A DNA stretch of 64,000 bases from Marinobacter salinisoli. Its GTDB lineage: Bacteria > Pseudomonadota > Gammaproteobacteria > Pseudomonadales > Oleiphilaceae. Numbering within the stretch: position 1 is the first letter of the stretch; each line of letters starts with the position of its first letter. Both the position numbers and the translations under genes were made by a program. Below the pieces are notes generated by a model. The model worked only from the letters and a program-made list of their open reading frames with translations. It made no database searches and had not been told where the DNA came from. Positions 17,455 through 27,598 of this stretch are shown one piece after another. The stretch spans positions 620,001-684,000 of the forward strand of contig NZ_CP071247.1 in NCBI RefSeq assembly GCF_017301335.1. Direction: 5' to 3'.

Positions 17455-18144
17455 ATGGTCAACTGGTCTTCTCTGAACACGGTGTTCCTGGACATGGACG
17501 GGACGCTGCTGGATCTGCACTTCGATACCCATTTCTGGCTTGAACACCTGCCCCAGCGCTATGCCGAACGCTACGCACTTGCCCCGCAGCAAGCCAAGGA
17601 ACGACTGATCCCGATGATCATGGCGGAGCGCGGCTCGCTGAACTGGTATTGCACCGATTACTGGAGCAACCGGCTCGACATGGACATCACTGCGCTGAAA
17701 GCGGAGGTGGCTGAACGCATTGGCTACCGACCGCACGTGGTCGACTTTCTCAACGCCCTCAGAGACGCCCGGCTTCGCTCGGTGATCGTCACCAACTGCC
17801 ACCCCGATCCTCTGCGTCTCAAGCTTGAGCGCACTGGGCTGGACCAGCATGTCGAGACCATTGTCTCCAGCCATGATTTCGGCAAAGCGAAAGAGAACTC
17901 CGGGTTCTGGCAGGATCTCCAGCAAACCGTATCTTACAATCCGGCCGAAACACTGATGGTCGATGACAGCTTCCCGGTACTGGAAAGCGCCCGCAGGGCC
18001 GGCATTGGACAGTGCCTGGCAATCCTGGCGCCGGATAGCCAGCAAGCCCCTAACGAGGGTCACTCCGACATTCCCGGCATTCATCATTTCGATGAGGTAC
18101 TGCCTGCACTGAAAGAACAGCTGGCTCTGCAATCAAAGCAGTGA
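17455..18144 (+). CDS. yrfG: HAD-superfamily nucleotidase (GMP/IMP nucleotidase YrfG type)
   Basis: The 229-residue hydrolase has HAD motif I FLDMDGTLLDL, motif II VIVTNCHP, the motif III lysine (HDFGKAKENSGF) and motif IV LMVDDSFPVL. YrfG of E. coli dephosphorylates purine mononucleotides. ATG 17455 follows directly on the T-run of the upstream terminator and has no ribosome site, so the message may be leaderless or start inside the hairpin; TTG 17449 is an alternative. It heads the conserved yrfG-hslR-hslO unit. Confidence 0.88.
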   Translation: MVNWSSLNTVFLDMDGTLLDLHFDTHFWLEHLPQRYAERYALAPQQAKERLIPMIMAERGSLNWYCTDYWSNRLDMDITALKAEVAERIGYRPHVVDFLNALRDARLRSVIVTNCHPDPLRLKLERTGLDQHVETIVSSHDFGKAKENSGFWQDLQQTVSYNPAETLMVDDSFPVLESARRAGIGQCLAILAPDSQQAPNEGHSDIPGIHHFDEVLPALKEQLALQSKQ

Positions 18145-18185
18145 GCAGGTTATAATTCGGGCATTACCCCATCAGGTGAGGAGAC

Positions 18186-18590
18186 ATGGCGGCAACGGCT
18201 GACGACCAACGGGTCCGACTCGACAAATGGCTTTGGGCGGCGAGATTCTACAAAACGCGCTCGCTTGCCAAGGAAGCCATCGAGGGCGGCAAAGTCCATT
18301 ACAACAACCAACGCAGCAAACCCGGCAAACTGGTTGAAACCGGAGCGCGGGTTACCCTGCGCCTGGGCTGGATGGAAAAGGTCGTGATCATTGATGACAT
18401 CAGCGACCGCCGTCGTGGCGCCCCGGAAGCACAAAAGCTCTACCACGAGACCGAAGACAGCGTGAAAAAACGCGAGGATCTCGCCTGGCAGCGCAAAACC
18501 ATGCAGGCCGCCCAGCTCCCGCCGGCCCGTCGCCCGTCCAAGAAGGACCGCCGGGACATCCAGCGATTCCGCGAACAGAACAACCTTTGA
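18186..18590 (+). CDS. hslR: Ribosome-associated heat-shock protein Hsp15
   Basis: The 134-residue basic protein has an N-terminal S4 RNA-binding domain (RLDKWLWAARFYKTRSLAKE, GGKVHYNNQRSKPG) and a charged tail. Hsp15 binds 50S subunits that still carry nascent chains after abortive translation. GAGGAG stands before ATG 18186, 41 bases after yrfG. In E. coli hslR and hslO are sigma-32 controlled; no clear sigma-32 promoter is visible here. Confidence 0.93.
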   Translation: MAATADDQRVRLDKWLWAARFYKTRSLAKEAIEGGKVHYNNQRSKPGKLVETGARVTLRLGWMEKVVIIDDISDRRRGAPEAQKLYHETEDSVKKREDLAWQRKTMQAAQLPPARRPSKKDRRDIQRFREQNNL

Positions 18591-18662
18591 CTGCCGACAG
18601 TGCGCTGGCCAACGGGCCGGCCGCCGGCCCCCACATTACGCAGCCTTTCCAGGAGACAAACC

Positions 18663-19517
18663 ATGGCATCTCGCGACCAATTCCAGCGCTTTATCTTTGA
18701 GGACAGCCAAGTCCGCGGCGCCTGGGTGCAGCTTGGCGAAAGCTTTCGCGAAATCGGCAGCCAGGCCCCCTACCCCGACTCCGTTCGGACTCTGTTGGGT
18801 GAGGCCCTGGTGGCCAGTGTGCTGATGAGCAGCACACTCAAGTTCGAGGGCACGCTTTCTCTTCAGGCCCAGGGCAAGGGCCCACTCAGTACCCTGATGG
18901 CCGAATGCTCCCATGACCGCTACATTCGCGGGCTGGCTCGCTTCGATGAGCAGGCGATGGGCGAAGAGGATTTTCATAAGCTGCTGGGTGAAGGGCGCAT
19001 GGCCATCACCATCACACCGAACAAGGGCAACCGTTACCAGGGCGTGGTTCCGCGTGAGTCGGATTCGCTGGCCGGCTGTTTGGAAGAGTACTTCGAGCGC
19101 TCCGAACAACTGGCCACCAGCCTGATCCTGTTTTCCGGCGACGAGGGTGCCGCCGGCCTGTTGCTCCAGCGCATGCCCGGTGCCACAGATGAGGACGATG
19201 ACCTGTGGGACAGGGTCAACCATCTGGCGCGCACCGTGAGCGCGGAAGAGCTGCTCGAACTGGACAGCGCAACCGTTTTGCACCGCCTGTTCCACGAGGA
19301 AACCGTTCGCCTGTTTGATGCCGAGCCGGTGGCGTTCCGTTGCAGCTGTTCCCGTGAACGCACCCTGGGCGCCCTGGAGGCTATCGGCAAAGAAGAGTGC
19401 TACAGCATTCTGGACGAGCAGGGGTCCATCGAAATGGACTGCCAGTTCTGTCACGCACACTATCGATTCGATAGAAACGACATTGACCATCTTTTCACCG
19501 GTCATACGTTACACTAA
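18663..19517 (+). CDS. hslO: Redox-regulated chaperone Hsp33
   Basis: The 284-residue product has the Hsp33 core (SVLMSSTLKFEGTLSLQAQG, GNRYQGVVP) and the C-terminal zinc switch with CSCSRE and CQFCH. Those four cysteines hold Zn in the reduced state; oxidation releases it and activates holdase function. ATG 18663 follows AGGAGACAAACC. It is last in yrfG-hslR-hslO. The frame before this ATG is open to 18600 but has no ribosome site. Confidence 0.95.
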   Translation: MASRDQFQRFIFEDSQVRGAWVQLGESFREIGSQAPYPDSVRTLLGEALVASVLMSSTLKFEGTLSLQAQGKGPLSTLMAECSHDRYIRGLARFDEQAMGEEDFHKLLGEGRMAITITPNKGNRYQGVVPRESDSLAGCLEEYFERSEQLATSLILFSGDEGAAGLLLQRMPGATDEDDDLWDRVNHLARTVSAEELLELDSATVLHRLFHEETVRLFDAEPVAFRCSCSRERTLGALEAIGKEECYSILDEQGSIEMDCQFCHAHYRFDRNDIDHLFTGHTLH

Positions 19518-19553
19518 AACTACTAAAGAATCGGCTTAAAGCCAGACACGGCG

Positions 19554-19577
19554 CGACTTTCAGGCCAGTCGTTTTTT
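19554..19577 (+). terminator. Probable terminator after hslO
   Basis: Arms CGACT and AGTCG with an 8-base loop are followed by six T. The stem is short, but the position after the three-gene unit fits. Confidence 0.45.
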
Positions 19578-19690
19578 ACGATCTTCTCTGGCATAATAGC
19601 GCGCCTGAATTGACCCGATTGTTCAGTTTTCCACCAACCATGGAATCGTGGGCTGAGTAATCACGAAGACACCCCGAGGGCGAGGTCGAA

Positions 19691-21229
19691 GTGAGCAACA
19701 CTTATTCTGATCTGAGTACAGCGCGACTGGTCGAGCTGGCACTGGAACGTAATGAAGGCCAGCTGGCAGCCAATGGATCACTGGTCGTGAAGACCGGTGA
19801 GCGCACCGGCCGGTCTCCAAAAGATCGCTTTATCGTCGAAGAGCCGAGCACGGCCGACGATATTCACTGGGGCGCGATCAACCGTCCTTTTGATGCGGAA
19901 CAATTCGACGCCCTTTGGGATCGTGTTGAGGCCTACATCGCTGAGAAAGATCAGTTTGTCTCACACGTTCATGTAGGTTCAGATCCCGAGCACTACCTGC
20001 CGGTCAAAATGACCACCGAAACAGCGTGGCAGAACCTGTTCGGTCGCAACCTGTTCATCCGCCCAGACAGCTTCAACCCCGCTGACAAGCAGGAATGGCA
20101 GATCCTGAACGCCGCCAACTTTGAATGCGTGCCCGAGCGTGACGGCACCAACAGCAATGGCTGCGTGATGATCAACTTCGCCAAGCGCAAAGTACTGCTG
20201 GCCGGTATGCACTATGCGGGCGAAATGAAGAAAGCGATGTTCTCGGTACAGAACTTCCTTCTGCCGGAAAAAGACGTGCTGCCCATGCATTGCTCCGCCA
20301 ACGTGGGCGAAGACGGCCAGACCTGTCTGTTCTTCGGCCTGTCCGGTACGGGCAAGACCACCCTGTCTGCCGACCCGCACCGCTTCCTGATCGGTGACGA
20401 CGAGCATGGCTGGGGCCCCGGAACCGTGTTCAACCTGGAAGGTGGTTGCTACGCCAAGTGCATCGACCTGTCCAAGAAGAACGAGCCGATCATCTGGGAC
20501 GCCATTCGTTTCGGTGCGATCGTTGAAAACGTCGCCATCGACCCGGAAACCCGTGAACCGGATTACGCCGACGTCTCCCTGACCGAAAACTCACGCTGCG
20601 CCTACCCGCTGGATCACGTTGAGAAACGTGTTCTGGAGAACCGCGCGGGCGAGCCGTCGCATATTGTCTTCCTGACCTGCGACATGACCGGGGTTCTGCC
20701 ACCGGTGTCGATCCTGTCCAAGGAAGCTGCGGCTTACCACTTCCTGAGCGGCTACACCGCATTGGTCGGCTCCACCGAGATGGGCTCTTCGTCCAAGCTG
20801 AAGTCCACCTTCTCAACCTGCTTTGGTGCTCCGTTCTTCCCGCGCCCGGCTGGCGTCTACGCCGAGCTGCTGATGAAGCGCATGGATGAGTTCGGCAGCA
20901 AAGTGTTCCTGGTTAATACAGGCTGGACCGGTGGTCCGTACGGCGAAGGTCAGCGCTTCAGCATTCCGACCACTCGCGCCATCATTGCCGGCATTCAGAA
21001 TGGTGATCTGGACGACGCTGAAACCGAGCACCTGCCGACGTTGAATCTGGAAGTGCCCAAACACGTTCCGGGTGTTGACTCCAACCTGCTGAACCCCCGC
21101 AATACCTGGGTGAGCCCGGAGTATTACGACGGCAAGGCACAGGAGCTGATTGCCCAGTTCGTTGAGAACTTCAAGAAGTTCGACGTGGCTGAGTCGATCG
21201 TCGAGGCCGGTCCGAAGTTGGCGAGCTGA
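19691..21229 (+). CDS. pckA: Phosphoenolpyruvate carboxykinase (ATP)
   Basis: The 512-residue enzyme carries the P-loop [14 protein letters not shown], the metal and PEPCK-specific segment [19 protein letters not shown] and the substrate segment [10 protein letters not shown]. It converts oxaloacetate to phosphoenolpyruvate in gluconeogenesis. Translation starts at GTG 19691 after GAGGTCGAA. A CATAAT at 19592-19597 could be a -10 element with no clear -35. It follows hslO as in several gammaproteobacteria and ends before a strong terminator. Confidence 0.97.
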   Translation: MSNTYSDLSTARLVELALERNEGQLAANGSLVVKTGERTGRSPKDRFIVEEPSTADDIHWGAINRPFDAEQFDALWDRVEAYIAEKDQFVSHVHVGSDPEHYLPVKMTTETAWQNLFGRNLFIRPDSFNPADKQEWQILNAANFECVPERDGTNSNGCVMINFAKRKVLLAGMHYAGEMKKAMFSVQNFLLPEKDVLPMHCSANVGEDGQTCLFFGLSGTGKTTLSADPHRFLIGDDEHGWGPGTVFNLEGGCYAKCIDLSKKNEPIIWDAIRFGAIVENVAIDPETREPDYADVSLTENSRCAYPLDHVEKRVLENRAGEPSHIVFLTCDMTGVLPPVSILSKEAAAYHFLSGYTALVGSTEMGSSSKLKSTFSTCFGAPFFPRPAGVYAELLMKRMDEFGSKVFLVNTGWTGGPYGEGQRFSIPTTRAIIAGIQNGDLDDAETEHLPTLNLEVPKHVPGVDSNLLNPRNTWVSPEYYDGKAQELIAQFVENFKKFDVAESIVEAGPKLAS

Positions 21230-21241
21230 CTCGAGACCTTC

Positions 21242-21275
21242 AAAAAAGCGCCCTGCTAAGCACGGCGCTTTTTTT
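21242..21275 (+). terminator. Rho-independent terminator of pckA
   Basis: Arms AAAAAAGCGCC and GGCGCTTTTTT with an 11-base loop end in a run of seven T, starting 13 bases after the pckA stop. Confidence 0.92.
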
Positions 21276-21434
21276 GTGCCTCGGAATCCTGCTCAACATT
21301 GGTGAGAGACTGCCGCGACGAGCGTCTTAATGTGCGCTCAGGCAGACGGACCAACAACTCCCTTCCCTGGCCTATTTGTGGCACAGTAGGCCTCGTACAG
21401 CTTCATCAAACTTTATCCCGGGCATGATCACGGC

Positions 21435-21713
21435 ATGAAAAAAGCACTTCGCGCACTGTTCTCTCCCCTTCTCAAACCCCTGGAAGCAGGAGAAGTCGGC
21501 CCCAACTACAAAGCCTCCCACCGCACCATTCTCATTGCTGTGGGTACCCTGTTTTTCATTCTGGGCACGATTTCGTTGGTCGCCATGGTTTACACCGGGC
21601 AACTGGGCGCCTTCGTTCCGGTACTGGCCTTTCTCGGACTGGGTGGGATTTGTCTGGTGGTTGGCGCTGTTGGCTCCGACGCAGCAGTCTCGAAGCTGTG
21701 GGGCAATCGTTAA
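21435..21713 (+). CDS. Small two-helix membrane protein, hypothetical
   Basis: The 92-residue protein has a basic N-terminus and two hydrophobic helices (ILIAVGTLFFILGTISLVAM and VPVLAFLGLGGICLVVGAV) with a short periplasmic loop. No family is recognised. It is monocistronic, followed by about 90 bases before the convergent amidohydrolase. No strong ribosome site is visible before ATG 21435. Confidence 0.65.
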   Translation: MKKALRALFSPLLKPLEAGEVGPNYKASHRTILIAVGTLFFILGTISLVAMVYTGQLGAFVPVLAFLGLGGICLVVGAVGSDAAVSKLWGNR

Positions 21714-21802
21714 GATCTGAACGTGCGGGACAGTTCTGCCGGTGGGCGCACGTCGGAACCTTGGGCGCGCACCGGCTCATCGAGCGTGAGTTTGGCGGGT
21801 AA

Positions 21803-23611
21803 CTACTTGCCAGCGGTCTCGGACTCTTCCAGGGCCTCAAGGAACTCCCGGCCCACAGCCATGCTGGTGCCGGCGGGGAATGCCCCCTGGTAACCGGTGT
21901 CATCGGCGCGGTAGACCAGCTCGCCGTCCTTGAAGGTTTCCACCACCCTGAGCTGATCCAGGTTCTCTGGATCAACCGTCAGAGGGTTAGCCGACAGAAT
22001 CACAAAGTCCGCCAACTTACCGACTTCAATCGATCCTTTTTCCTTTTCTTCAAAATGTTGCCAGGCGGGCCAGATTGTCATGGCCTTTAACGCCGTCATC
22101 ACATCGACCCGCTGACTGGGCCCGAGGATATCGCCGGATCGGGTGCGGCGGGTTACCGTGGCGTCAAGCACCCGCATGCTGTCCGGAAAGGCTACCGGCG
22201 CATCGTGGTGGGTGCCGAATTTCATACCCCGCTGTCGGATCCAGCCAGTGGGCGAGATATTTTCGGCGTTTACCGGCCCGACGGTATGTTCCCGGTGCCA
22301 GTCCCCCCAATAGAAAGTATGCATCGGGAACACCGAGGGAAAAATGTCCAGTGCCTTCAGGCTGTCAACTTGGTCTTCCCGGAGGAACTGGCCATGAATG
22401 AGGACCGGTCGGCGGTCTTTACCACCGCGCGCCTCGGTGGCCGCCTTGATCGCCGCCAGCAACATGTCAGAAGCGCCCTCACCATTGGCGTGGGTGAGCA
22501 GCTGAATGTCATTGTCGAACGCCCAATCGACCGAACTAACCACCTGTTCCATGGTTGCCGCCGCATAGCCGGCATAGCCGGGAGGGTAATTCCCCACCGG
22601 ATCGTAGTAAGGACGATCCCGCAACGCGGTGAATCCCTGAGGCGAGCCATCAATGGTCAGCTTGGCGCCGCCGACTCTCACCCGGTTCACGTAAGAGAGC
22701 GCTGCATTATCGGCGATAAAATCCCGGTCCAGCAGGACATCGGGATAGATAACGATGTCGACCGGCAGCGCCTCCTCCGCGCTGAAGGCTTTGACTATTT
22801 CAGTGGTTTGGGGGCTGGCCCGGCCCTCTTGCGCGGTGGTATAGCCGTAGCTGGCCCAGAGACCCGCGCCGGCTTTCACAAATGCTTTGAAACCATCAGG
22901 ACCGATGCCACCAACCAGCTTTGCCAACGCCATGAAAAAGGCGTTTTCTTCAAGGACACCGTTGGGCTCACCATCCTCGCCCCGGCGAATCACGCCGCCG
23001 TTCGGATCTTCAGAACCACGATCGATGCCGACCACCTCAAGGCCCTTGCTGTTCATCACACCAAAGTGTCCGGACTGGTGGATAACCACCACCGGAATGT
23101 CGGTCGAAACCTGGTCGAGATCCTCCCGGGTGGGATGTCTGCCTTCTTCCAGCTGCGACTGGTCATAACCGAAGCCGGCGATGAGGTTGACCCGCTGCGC
23201 AACCTCGGCGTTGTTCTCAAACCAGACACCCAAGGCATCAACCACACCGGGAATATCCCGTACCTCGCCGTCTGGCGGCGCCAGAAGGTTCGCAGAAAGC
23301 GCCTGCAAGCCGCCCATGACCACATGCCCATGACTGTCGACAAAGCCAGGAAGCAGAACCCGCCCCTGCAGATCGTGAATCGTCGTATCCTCACCCTTCC
23401 GATCCAGTACCTGCGCTTCCGTGCCCACGGACAGGATGCGGCCATCTTTAATCGCCACCGCCTCGGCCTGGGGCGTACCGTCATCCATGGTCAATACTGG
23501 TCCACCGAGGAAGATACGATCGGCCATTTCTGCAGCGTGGGCTGGGCTATTCAGAATCAGCCCGAGGAAAATGGCGCACAGGCCTCGCGTGAAACAGCTC
23601 CAATCGACCAT
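21803..23611 (-). CDS. Exported amidohydrolase, YtcJ-like (amidohydrolase_3)
   Basis: The 602-residue protein has a signal peptide (GLCAIFLGLILNSPAHA). Its metal-dependent amidohydrolase barrel shows the HxH pair in GFVDSHGHVVMGG, a histidine in LLTHANGEGAS, another in IHGQFLRED, and the late aspartate in THHDAPVAFPDS. YtcJ-type enzymes hydrolyse N-acyl or related amide compounds; the substrate here is unknown. The gene is last in a minus-strand run behind TRAP-transporter genes (193-base gap), which suggests it processes the transported compound or its precursor in the periplasm. Confidence 0.87.
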   Translation of the reverse strand: MVDWSCFTRGLCAIFLGLILNSPAHAAEMADRIFLGGPVLTMDDGTPQAEAVAIKDGRILSVGTEAQVLDRKGEDTTIHDLQGRVLLPGFVDSHGHVVMGGLQALSANLLAPPDGEVRDIPGVVDALGVWFENNAEVAQRVNLIAGFGYDQSQLEEGRHPTREDLDQVSTDIPVVVIHQSGHFGVMNSKGLEVVGIDRGSEDPNGGVIRRGEDGEPNGVLEENAFFMALAKLVGGIGPDGFKAFVKAGAGLWASYGYTTAQEGRASPQTTEIVKAFSAEEALPVDIVIYPDVLLDRDFIADNAALSYVNRVRVGGAKLTIDGSPQGFTALRDRPYYDPVGNYPPGYAGYAAATMEQVVSSVDWAFDNDIQLLTHANGEGASDMLLAAIKAATEARGGKDRRPVLIHGQFLREDQVDSLKALDIFPSVFPMHTFYWGDWHREHTVGPVNAENISPTGWIRQRGMKFGTHHDAPVAFPDSMRVLDATVTRRTRSGDILGPSQRVDVMTALKAMTIWPAWQHFEEKEKGSIEVGKLADFVILSANPLTVDPENLDQLRVVETFKDGELVYRADDTGYQGAFPAGTSMAVGREFLEALEESETAGK

Positions 23612-23804
23612 GATCCGGTTCCTTGTGTCAGATTCAGGGGGATAGCAAAAGCATAGACGCTCAGTTTCTGTCTGTCCGTTCGGCGCCGGTCTTTTGGACG
23701 GCGACTGAGAAGAGCGTCAGTGGTTACCCACCCAGGAAGCAACATGTTGACAGCGAAGGGGAAAAGCAGAGGCCTGGCTCAGGCAGGCCTCTGACGGGAC
23801 GGAA

Positions 23805-25898
23805 TCAGGCGTAGAACAGCAGCGGCACGAACGCCACAATAAGCAGGGAGATGCCCATGGCGATCAACGGCATGATGATTCGCTCATGGCGCTGATAGAA
23901 GGTCCCTTTCTCCTGCAAGGCCAGCGTCACTTCAGCCTCACCCACGACCTGCCGCGTGAGCAGGTGGTTCAGCGCTACCGGTGGGCTCAGGTAACCCAGC
24001 TCAAAAGCCACCAGCGTCACCATCCAGAAGTGGATCGGATGGATGCCGCTACTGTAGGCGATGGTAGCGACGGTGGCCGTCACCAGAATCACGGCACCGA
24101 AAGCATCCATAATCATGCCGAGCACGACCAGGATCAGAACCATCAGCAGCATGGCCGACCAGGCACTGTCGAAAGACTGCGGGAAGGTTTCCATCAAATG
24201 GGAACGCTCGATTACCCCACCGATACTGACGGACAGGCCCAACAGCAGCAGGAGTGCGCCAATTTCTGCGGTGGTATCGTTGGTCGCTCCGCGAAGACTC
24301 TTTTCGAGCCCCTTTCCATCTACCGATTCCGCAGCGGTGTGGCGGGACTCACCTTTGAACCGGAAGTGTTCATAAACCAGGATCCCCAACATGATGACAG
24401 GCAACAGCCGCGGCGCCGAGAACTCGTCCATTTGAACGTTAAGCGCGAGCCGGTAGAACATCACGACCGCCACGATGACCAGCACGTAGGGAACCAACGG
24501 CTTGAGCGCCTCAAGCATGGCCGGTAACGCCTGATTCACCGGAGCCAGGTCAATCTTGCTCTGTCGGTTTACCGACAGGGCGACAATCATGAACATCGTC
24601 GCCGTGAGCACAAAGACCCAAAGACCCCAGCCGAACAGTTCGTCAGTGGTTACTTCCCGGTTCAGATAAGCAATCACCACAACCAACAGACAGGGACGCA
24701 AGACCACACCCAGGGAGCCGGACATGGCCGTGGCGGCCAACGCCAATTGACGCCGGGCACCGGCGGCCCTCAATTCACTGTAGATAACGGCGCCGGCCGC
24801 AATGACGAAAATACCCGACGCACCGGTGTACGCCGTCGGCACCGCAGCGACGAGCACAGCGACCACGGCGAGCATTTCCGGTGGCATCCGCCAGGGACGG
24901 AAGACATTGAAGACCAACGTTGCCAACCGAGTCTGCTTGAGCATCATGCCCACCCAGACATACAAGCCGACGTTCAGGAACATGTCCGCCAGTTCCATCA
25001 TCTTTCCGAGATAGATACCGATGCCGGAGGAATGTCCGATCAGCGCAAAGTAAGTGCCGGAGATCAGGCACATCACCGTATACAGCGGCACCGAGAGAAA
25101 AGCCTTGTTAAGGCTACCGCCCTGTTCCAGATCATCAGGCACCCGCAACAGGCGATACAGACTGGCCAGGGTCAGACAGGCAAAGCCGATAATCCAGAAG
25201 TTGTGGAGCAGCATTTCTTCCGGGGTGACCCGGGTTTCGGCCGCCAGGGTGGATTGGCGGAAGATGAAACTGGAGCCAAACAGCATCAGGTTGGCGACGG
25301 TTTGCAGACTATGGGATACCAGGTAATCAAGACGGGTTTCCATGGCACGCATGGCGATGTGATGACGGGTCAGCGTGGCGGTCACCGCGCAGAGCATCAC
25401 GAGAATCACCAAGATATAACGTTGCGAGGTCAGACCGAAAGCGATCAGGTCGGCCACGAACAGTTCAACCGTCCGGTAGGCTTTCACACCGAACGTCAGC
25501 TTGTCCTTCAGGCCATCGTAATTGAGATGAGTCTCACGGCAATCCGCTACCGAACGCTCGATGGCGAGCCGGACGTCGTCTGGATTTTTTTCCTCCACAC
25601 CAAGCAAGGCGGCCATCGGGTCATCCGCCGCAGGCGCCTGTGCCATCTCGGCCGCCACAGCCGCGTCAATATCCCGATTTGGGTTGCAGGTCGGCTCAAC
25701 CGGATCCATACGCAGTTGGTAGTAGCCGCTCCAGAAATACTCGCCAGCACGCAGCATCTGATTGTGGATATCGCTGCTGGTGGAAAAGATCACGACGGCA
25801 AGCAGTAACAGGCAGGCTGGCAGTGACGAAAACCACTCCAATCCGCTGCGACGCAAGCCGCCCTTGGACATCACAACATATTCTCGGGTACCCGACAT
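23805..25898 (-). CDS. TRAP transporter permease, large fused (DctQM-type) subunit
   Basis: The 697-residue membrane protein has an N-terminal helix (SLPACLLLLAVVIFSTSS), a soluble loop of about 90 residues with two cysteines, several helices of the small-subunit kind, then DctM-like segments. These include PTAYTGASGIFVIAAGAVIY, LGVVLRPCLLVVVIAY, MIMDAFGAVILVTATV and FELGYLSPPVALNHLL. TRAP carriers take up organic acids with Na+ and a periplasmic binding protein. A start at 25871 is an alternative. It begins 27 bases after the TatT gene, so the two are co-transcribed. Confidence 0.85.
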   Translation of the reverse strand: MSGTREYVVMSKGGLRRSGLEWFSSLPACLLLLAVVIFSTSSDIHNQMLRAGEYFWSGYYQLRMDPVEPTCNPNRDIDAAVAAEMAQAPAADDPMAALLGVEEKNPDDVRLAIERSVADCRETHLNYDGLKDKLTFGVKAYRTVELFVADLIAFGLTSQRYILVILVMLCAVTATLTRHHIAMRAMETRLDYLVSHSLQTVANLMLFGSSFIFRQSTLAAETRVTPEEMLLHNFWIIGFACLTLASLYRLLRVPDDLEQGGSLNKAFLSVPLYTVMCLISGTYFALIGHSSGIGIYLGKMMELADMFLNVGLYVWVGMMLKQTRLATLVFNVFRPWRMPPEMLAVVAVLVAAVPTAYTGASGIFVIAAGAVIYSELRAAGARRQLALAATAMSGSLGVVLRPCLLVVVIAYLNREVTTDELFGWGLWVFVLTATMFMIVALSVNRQSKIDLAPVNQALPAMLEALKPLVPYVLVIVAVVMFYRLALNVQMDEFSAPRLLPVIMLGILVYEHFRFKGESRHTAAESVDGKGLEKSLRGATNDTTAEIGALLLLLGLSVSIGGVIERSHLMETFPQSFDSAWSAMLLMVLILVVLGMIMDAFGAVILVTATVATIAYSSGIHPIHFWMVTLVAFELGYLSPPVALNHLLTRQVVGEAEVTLALQEKGTFYQRHERIIMPLIAMGISLLIVAFVPLLFYA

Positions 25899-25925
25899 AA
25901 CGACACACTCTGGGCTTTCTGGTTA

Positions 25926-26990
25926 TTACAAGAGATCATCCAGATCCATGGTTTCGACTTCTTCCTGCTGGTCATCCCAGAAACTGCCAAGCTGGCCCAG
26001 CGGGGTACGATGTCCGGTGTTTTCGACCCACATACGGTCGGAAATGGCGACAATCATGTCGGTCGCCATGGCATCAACGAAGCGCCAATCCCAGTCAGCA
26101 GGCCGATCACTGATCGCTTCGGCATGATCCCGGATGACGGCCTTCACTTTTTCATCATCGCCCTGGTTCAATGCGGCAATGGCGTGAAACACGTGAGGCA
26201 GGCGCACGCCCGCAGCCTCGCCCTGCTCGTCGGCACGCTGCAGACGCTCAAAAGCGTCTTCACCCTGCGGCAGCGCACCGGGGATCATCGCCCATACCGT
26301 GGCCCGAAGCGCCATAGGCGCCCCCCACCACTTTTCGTTATCCAGGCAACTGGTGGCACGGGCTACGATTGATCCAATGTTGGCCGGAACCCCCAAAGAG
26401 GCGGTTGATTGGACCTGGGCATTGAGCGCCTGCAGCCCCGACATCAGTCCGGCCATATAGATGAATTCGTCCATGTCGTCGCTGAAGCCCGGACAGTCGC
26501 CGCTATCGGGCTCGCCATAGAACGCGTTGTGGTGCTGCCAGGCCTTGTGATAACGCTTGGCGGCAAGCATGTATGCCCGCTTCTGGCGGATCATGGCGTC
26601 TTCAGCTTCGACCGCTTTTAGTCCGTACATGGCGGCAAGGCCTGCGAGCTCATGTTCCCGAGCCTTTTCCTCGGCACAGCCGCCCGCTGACAGGTACAGC
26701 ATCACCGCCAGTTGGTCCGGCTCGGAAGTTACCCGACCAAAGGACATCAGGAGCGGGGCAGTGGCCTCACTCATGGCGCAGCCCATGGCCAGATCGTCAC
26801 TTTCCAGGAGGTAGGGCACCGTGTGATCACGGGAGAACCCCTGCATCACATCCCCGGTGGTCTTATAGATCATGTTATTGACCACCCCACAGCCACTGAG
26901 AGCCGCGCCGATTATCAAAGCCGTTAGCACGCCCTTTATCCGATGAAGGGCGCGGGAAATGTCCAGCGTGTGGATAGGAGAGACTGTCAT
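25926..26990 (-). CDS. TatT-family TRAP-associated lipoprotein
   Basis: The 354-residue product has a lipoprotein signal (ALIIGAALSGC, acylated Cys in the lipobox LSGC). A repetitive all-helical body follows with TPR-like segments (YMLAAKRYHKAWQHHNAFYG, ALRATVWAMIPGALPQG). This matches TRAP-associated T components described in Treponema (Tp0956), which bind the substrate-binding protein and may deliver ligand. AAGGTGAAG precedes the ATG. The gene is directly upstream of the permease. The family call rests on pattern and context. Confidence 0.8.
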   Translation of the reverse strand: MTVSPIHTLDISRALHRIKGVLTALIIGAALSGCGVVNNMIYKTTGDVMQGFSRDHTVPYLLESDDLAMGCAMSEATAPLLMSFGRVTSEPDQLAVMLYLSAGGCAEEKAREHELAGLAAMYGLKAVEAEDAMIRQKRAYMLAAKRYHKAWQHHNAFYGEPDSGDCPGFSDDMDEFIYMAGLMSGLQALNAQVQSTASLGVPANIGSIVARATSCLDNEKWWGAPMALRATVWAMIPGALPQGEDAFERLQRADEQGEAAGVRLPHVFHAIAALNQGDDEKVKAVIRDHAEAISDRPADWDWRFVDAMATDMIVAISDRMWVENTGHRTPLGQLGSFWDDQQEEVETMDLDDLL

Positions 26991-27270
26991 AGCTGCTTCA
27001 CCTTTCGGGTATTGTTCCTTTTATGCCCATGGGCACCCGCGATTGGGTACCGGCAAACGCACGTTACAATCTGTAACCATAATGAAATTATCCCTGATAA
27101 CTGCCTGTTTTTATGCGACCAAAGCCGCAAATGCCGCCGATGGCCAAAGGTCCGGCTGGCGGACCGGATTGCACATTGTGATCGGACCCTTTATAGATGA
27201 TCCGAACCGGTGCTGATCAGGCGCCGGGTTATGTCCGAAGATCAAAAAACACAACAATAAGGAGCGTCAG

Positions 27271-27543
27271 ATGCGCAAACCCGAACTCGCCGCTGCCATT
27301 GCAGACCGGACCGGCCTGAGCCGTGACAAGGCCAGTGAAGTCATCACCGCATTCACCGACCAGATTTCAGCAGCAGCTGCCCGGGGCGAGGATGTCACCC
27401 TGATCGGTTTTGGAACATTCAATATCCGTGCGCGAGAAGCGCGTAACGGCAGAAATCCACAGACCGGCGCATCCATCCAGATTCCGGCCAGCAAGACCGT
27501 CGGCTTTAAAGCAGGCAAGACTTTCAAGGACCAGATCGGCTGA
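27271..27543 (+). CDS. HU-family nucleoid DNA-binding protein
   Basis: The 90-residue protein has the HU fold: helix-turn-helix dimer core (LAAAIADRTGLSRDKASEVI), GFGTFNIRAREARNGRNPQT and the DNA-intercalating arm tip NPQTG. AAGGAG stands before ATG 27271. It lies on the strand opposite to the flanking TRAP genes and has a 280-base upstream gap with two dyads (27063-27077 and 27149-27165) but no gene. It is probably a paralogue of the main chromosomal HU. Confidence 0.93.
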   Translation: MRKPELAAAIADRTGLSRDKASEVITAFTDQISAAAARGEDVTLIGFGTFNIRAREARNGRNPQTGASIQIPASKTVGFKAGKTFKDQIG

Positions 27544-27552
27544 GGGCAATCC

Positions 27553-27573
27553 GGGGCCGCGTACGGCGGCCCC
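27553..27573. terminator. Shared stem-loop between convergent genes
   Basis: Perfect 8-bp GC arms GGGGCCGC and GCGGCCCC with loop GTACG lie between the ends of the HU gene and the TRAP binding-protein gene. No T-run on either strand, so termination efficiency is doubtful. Confidence 0.4.
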
Positions 27574-27598
27574 ACCCCGATTCAACCCCTGCCCCGGC

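Noticed and set aside
24747..25808. Plus-strand frame of 353 codons opposite the TRAP permease
   Set aside because: Histidine/Gln-rich shadow of a membrane-protein gene, no start signal, permease sequence is unambiguous.
26943..27216. Two short plus-strand frames before the HU gene
   Set aside because: No ribosome sites, atypical composition, overlapping each other and the divergent TatT leader.
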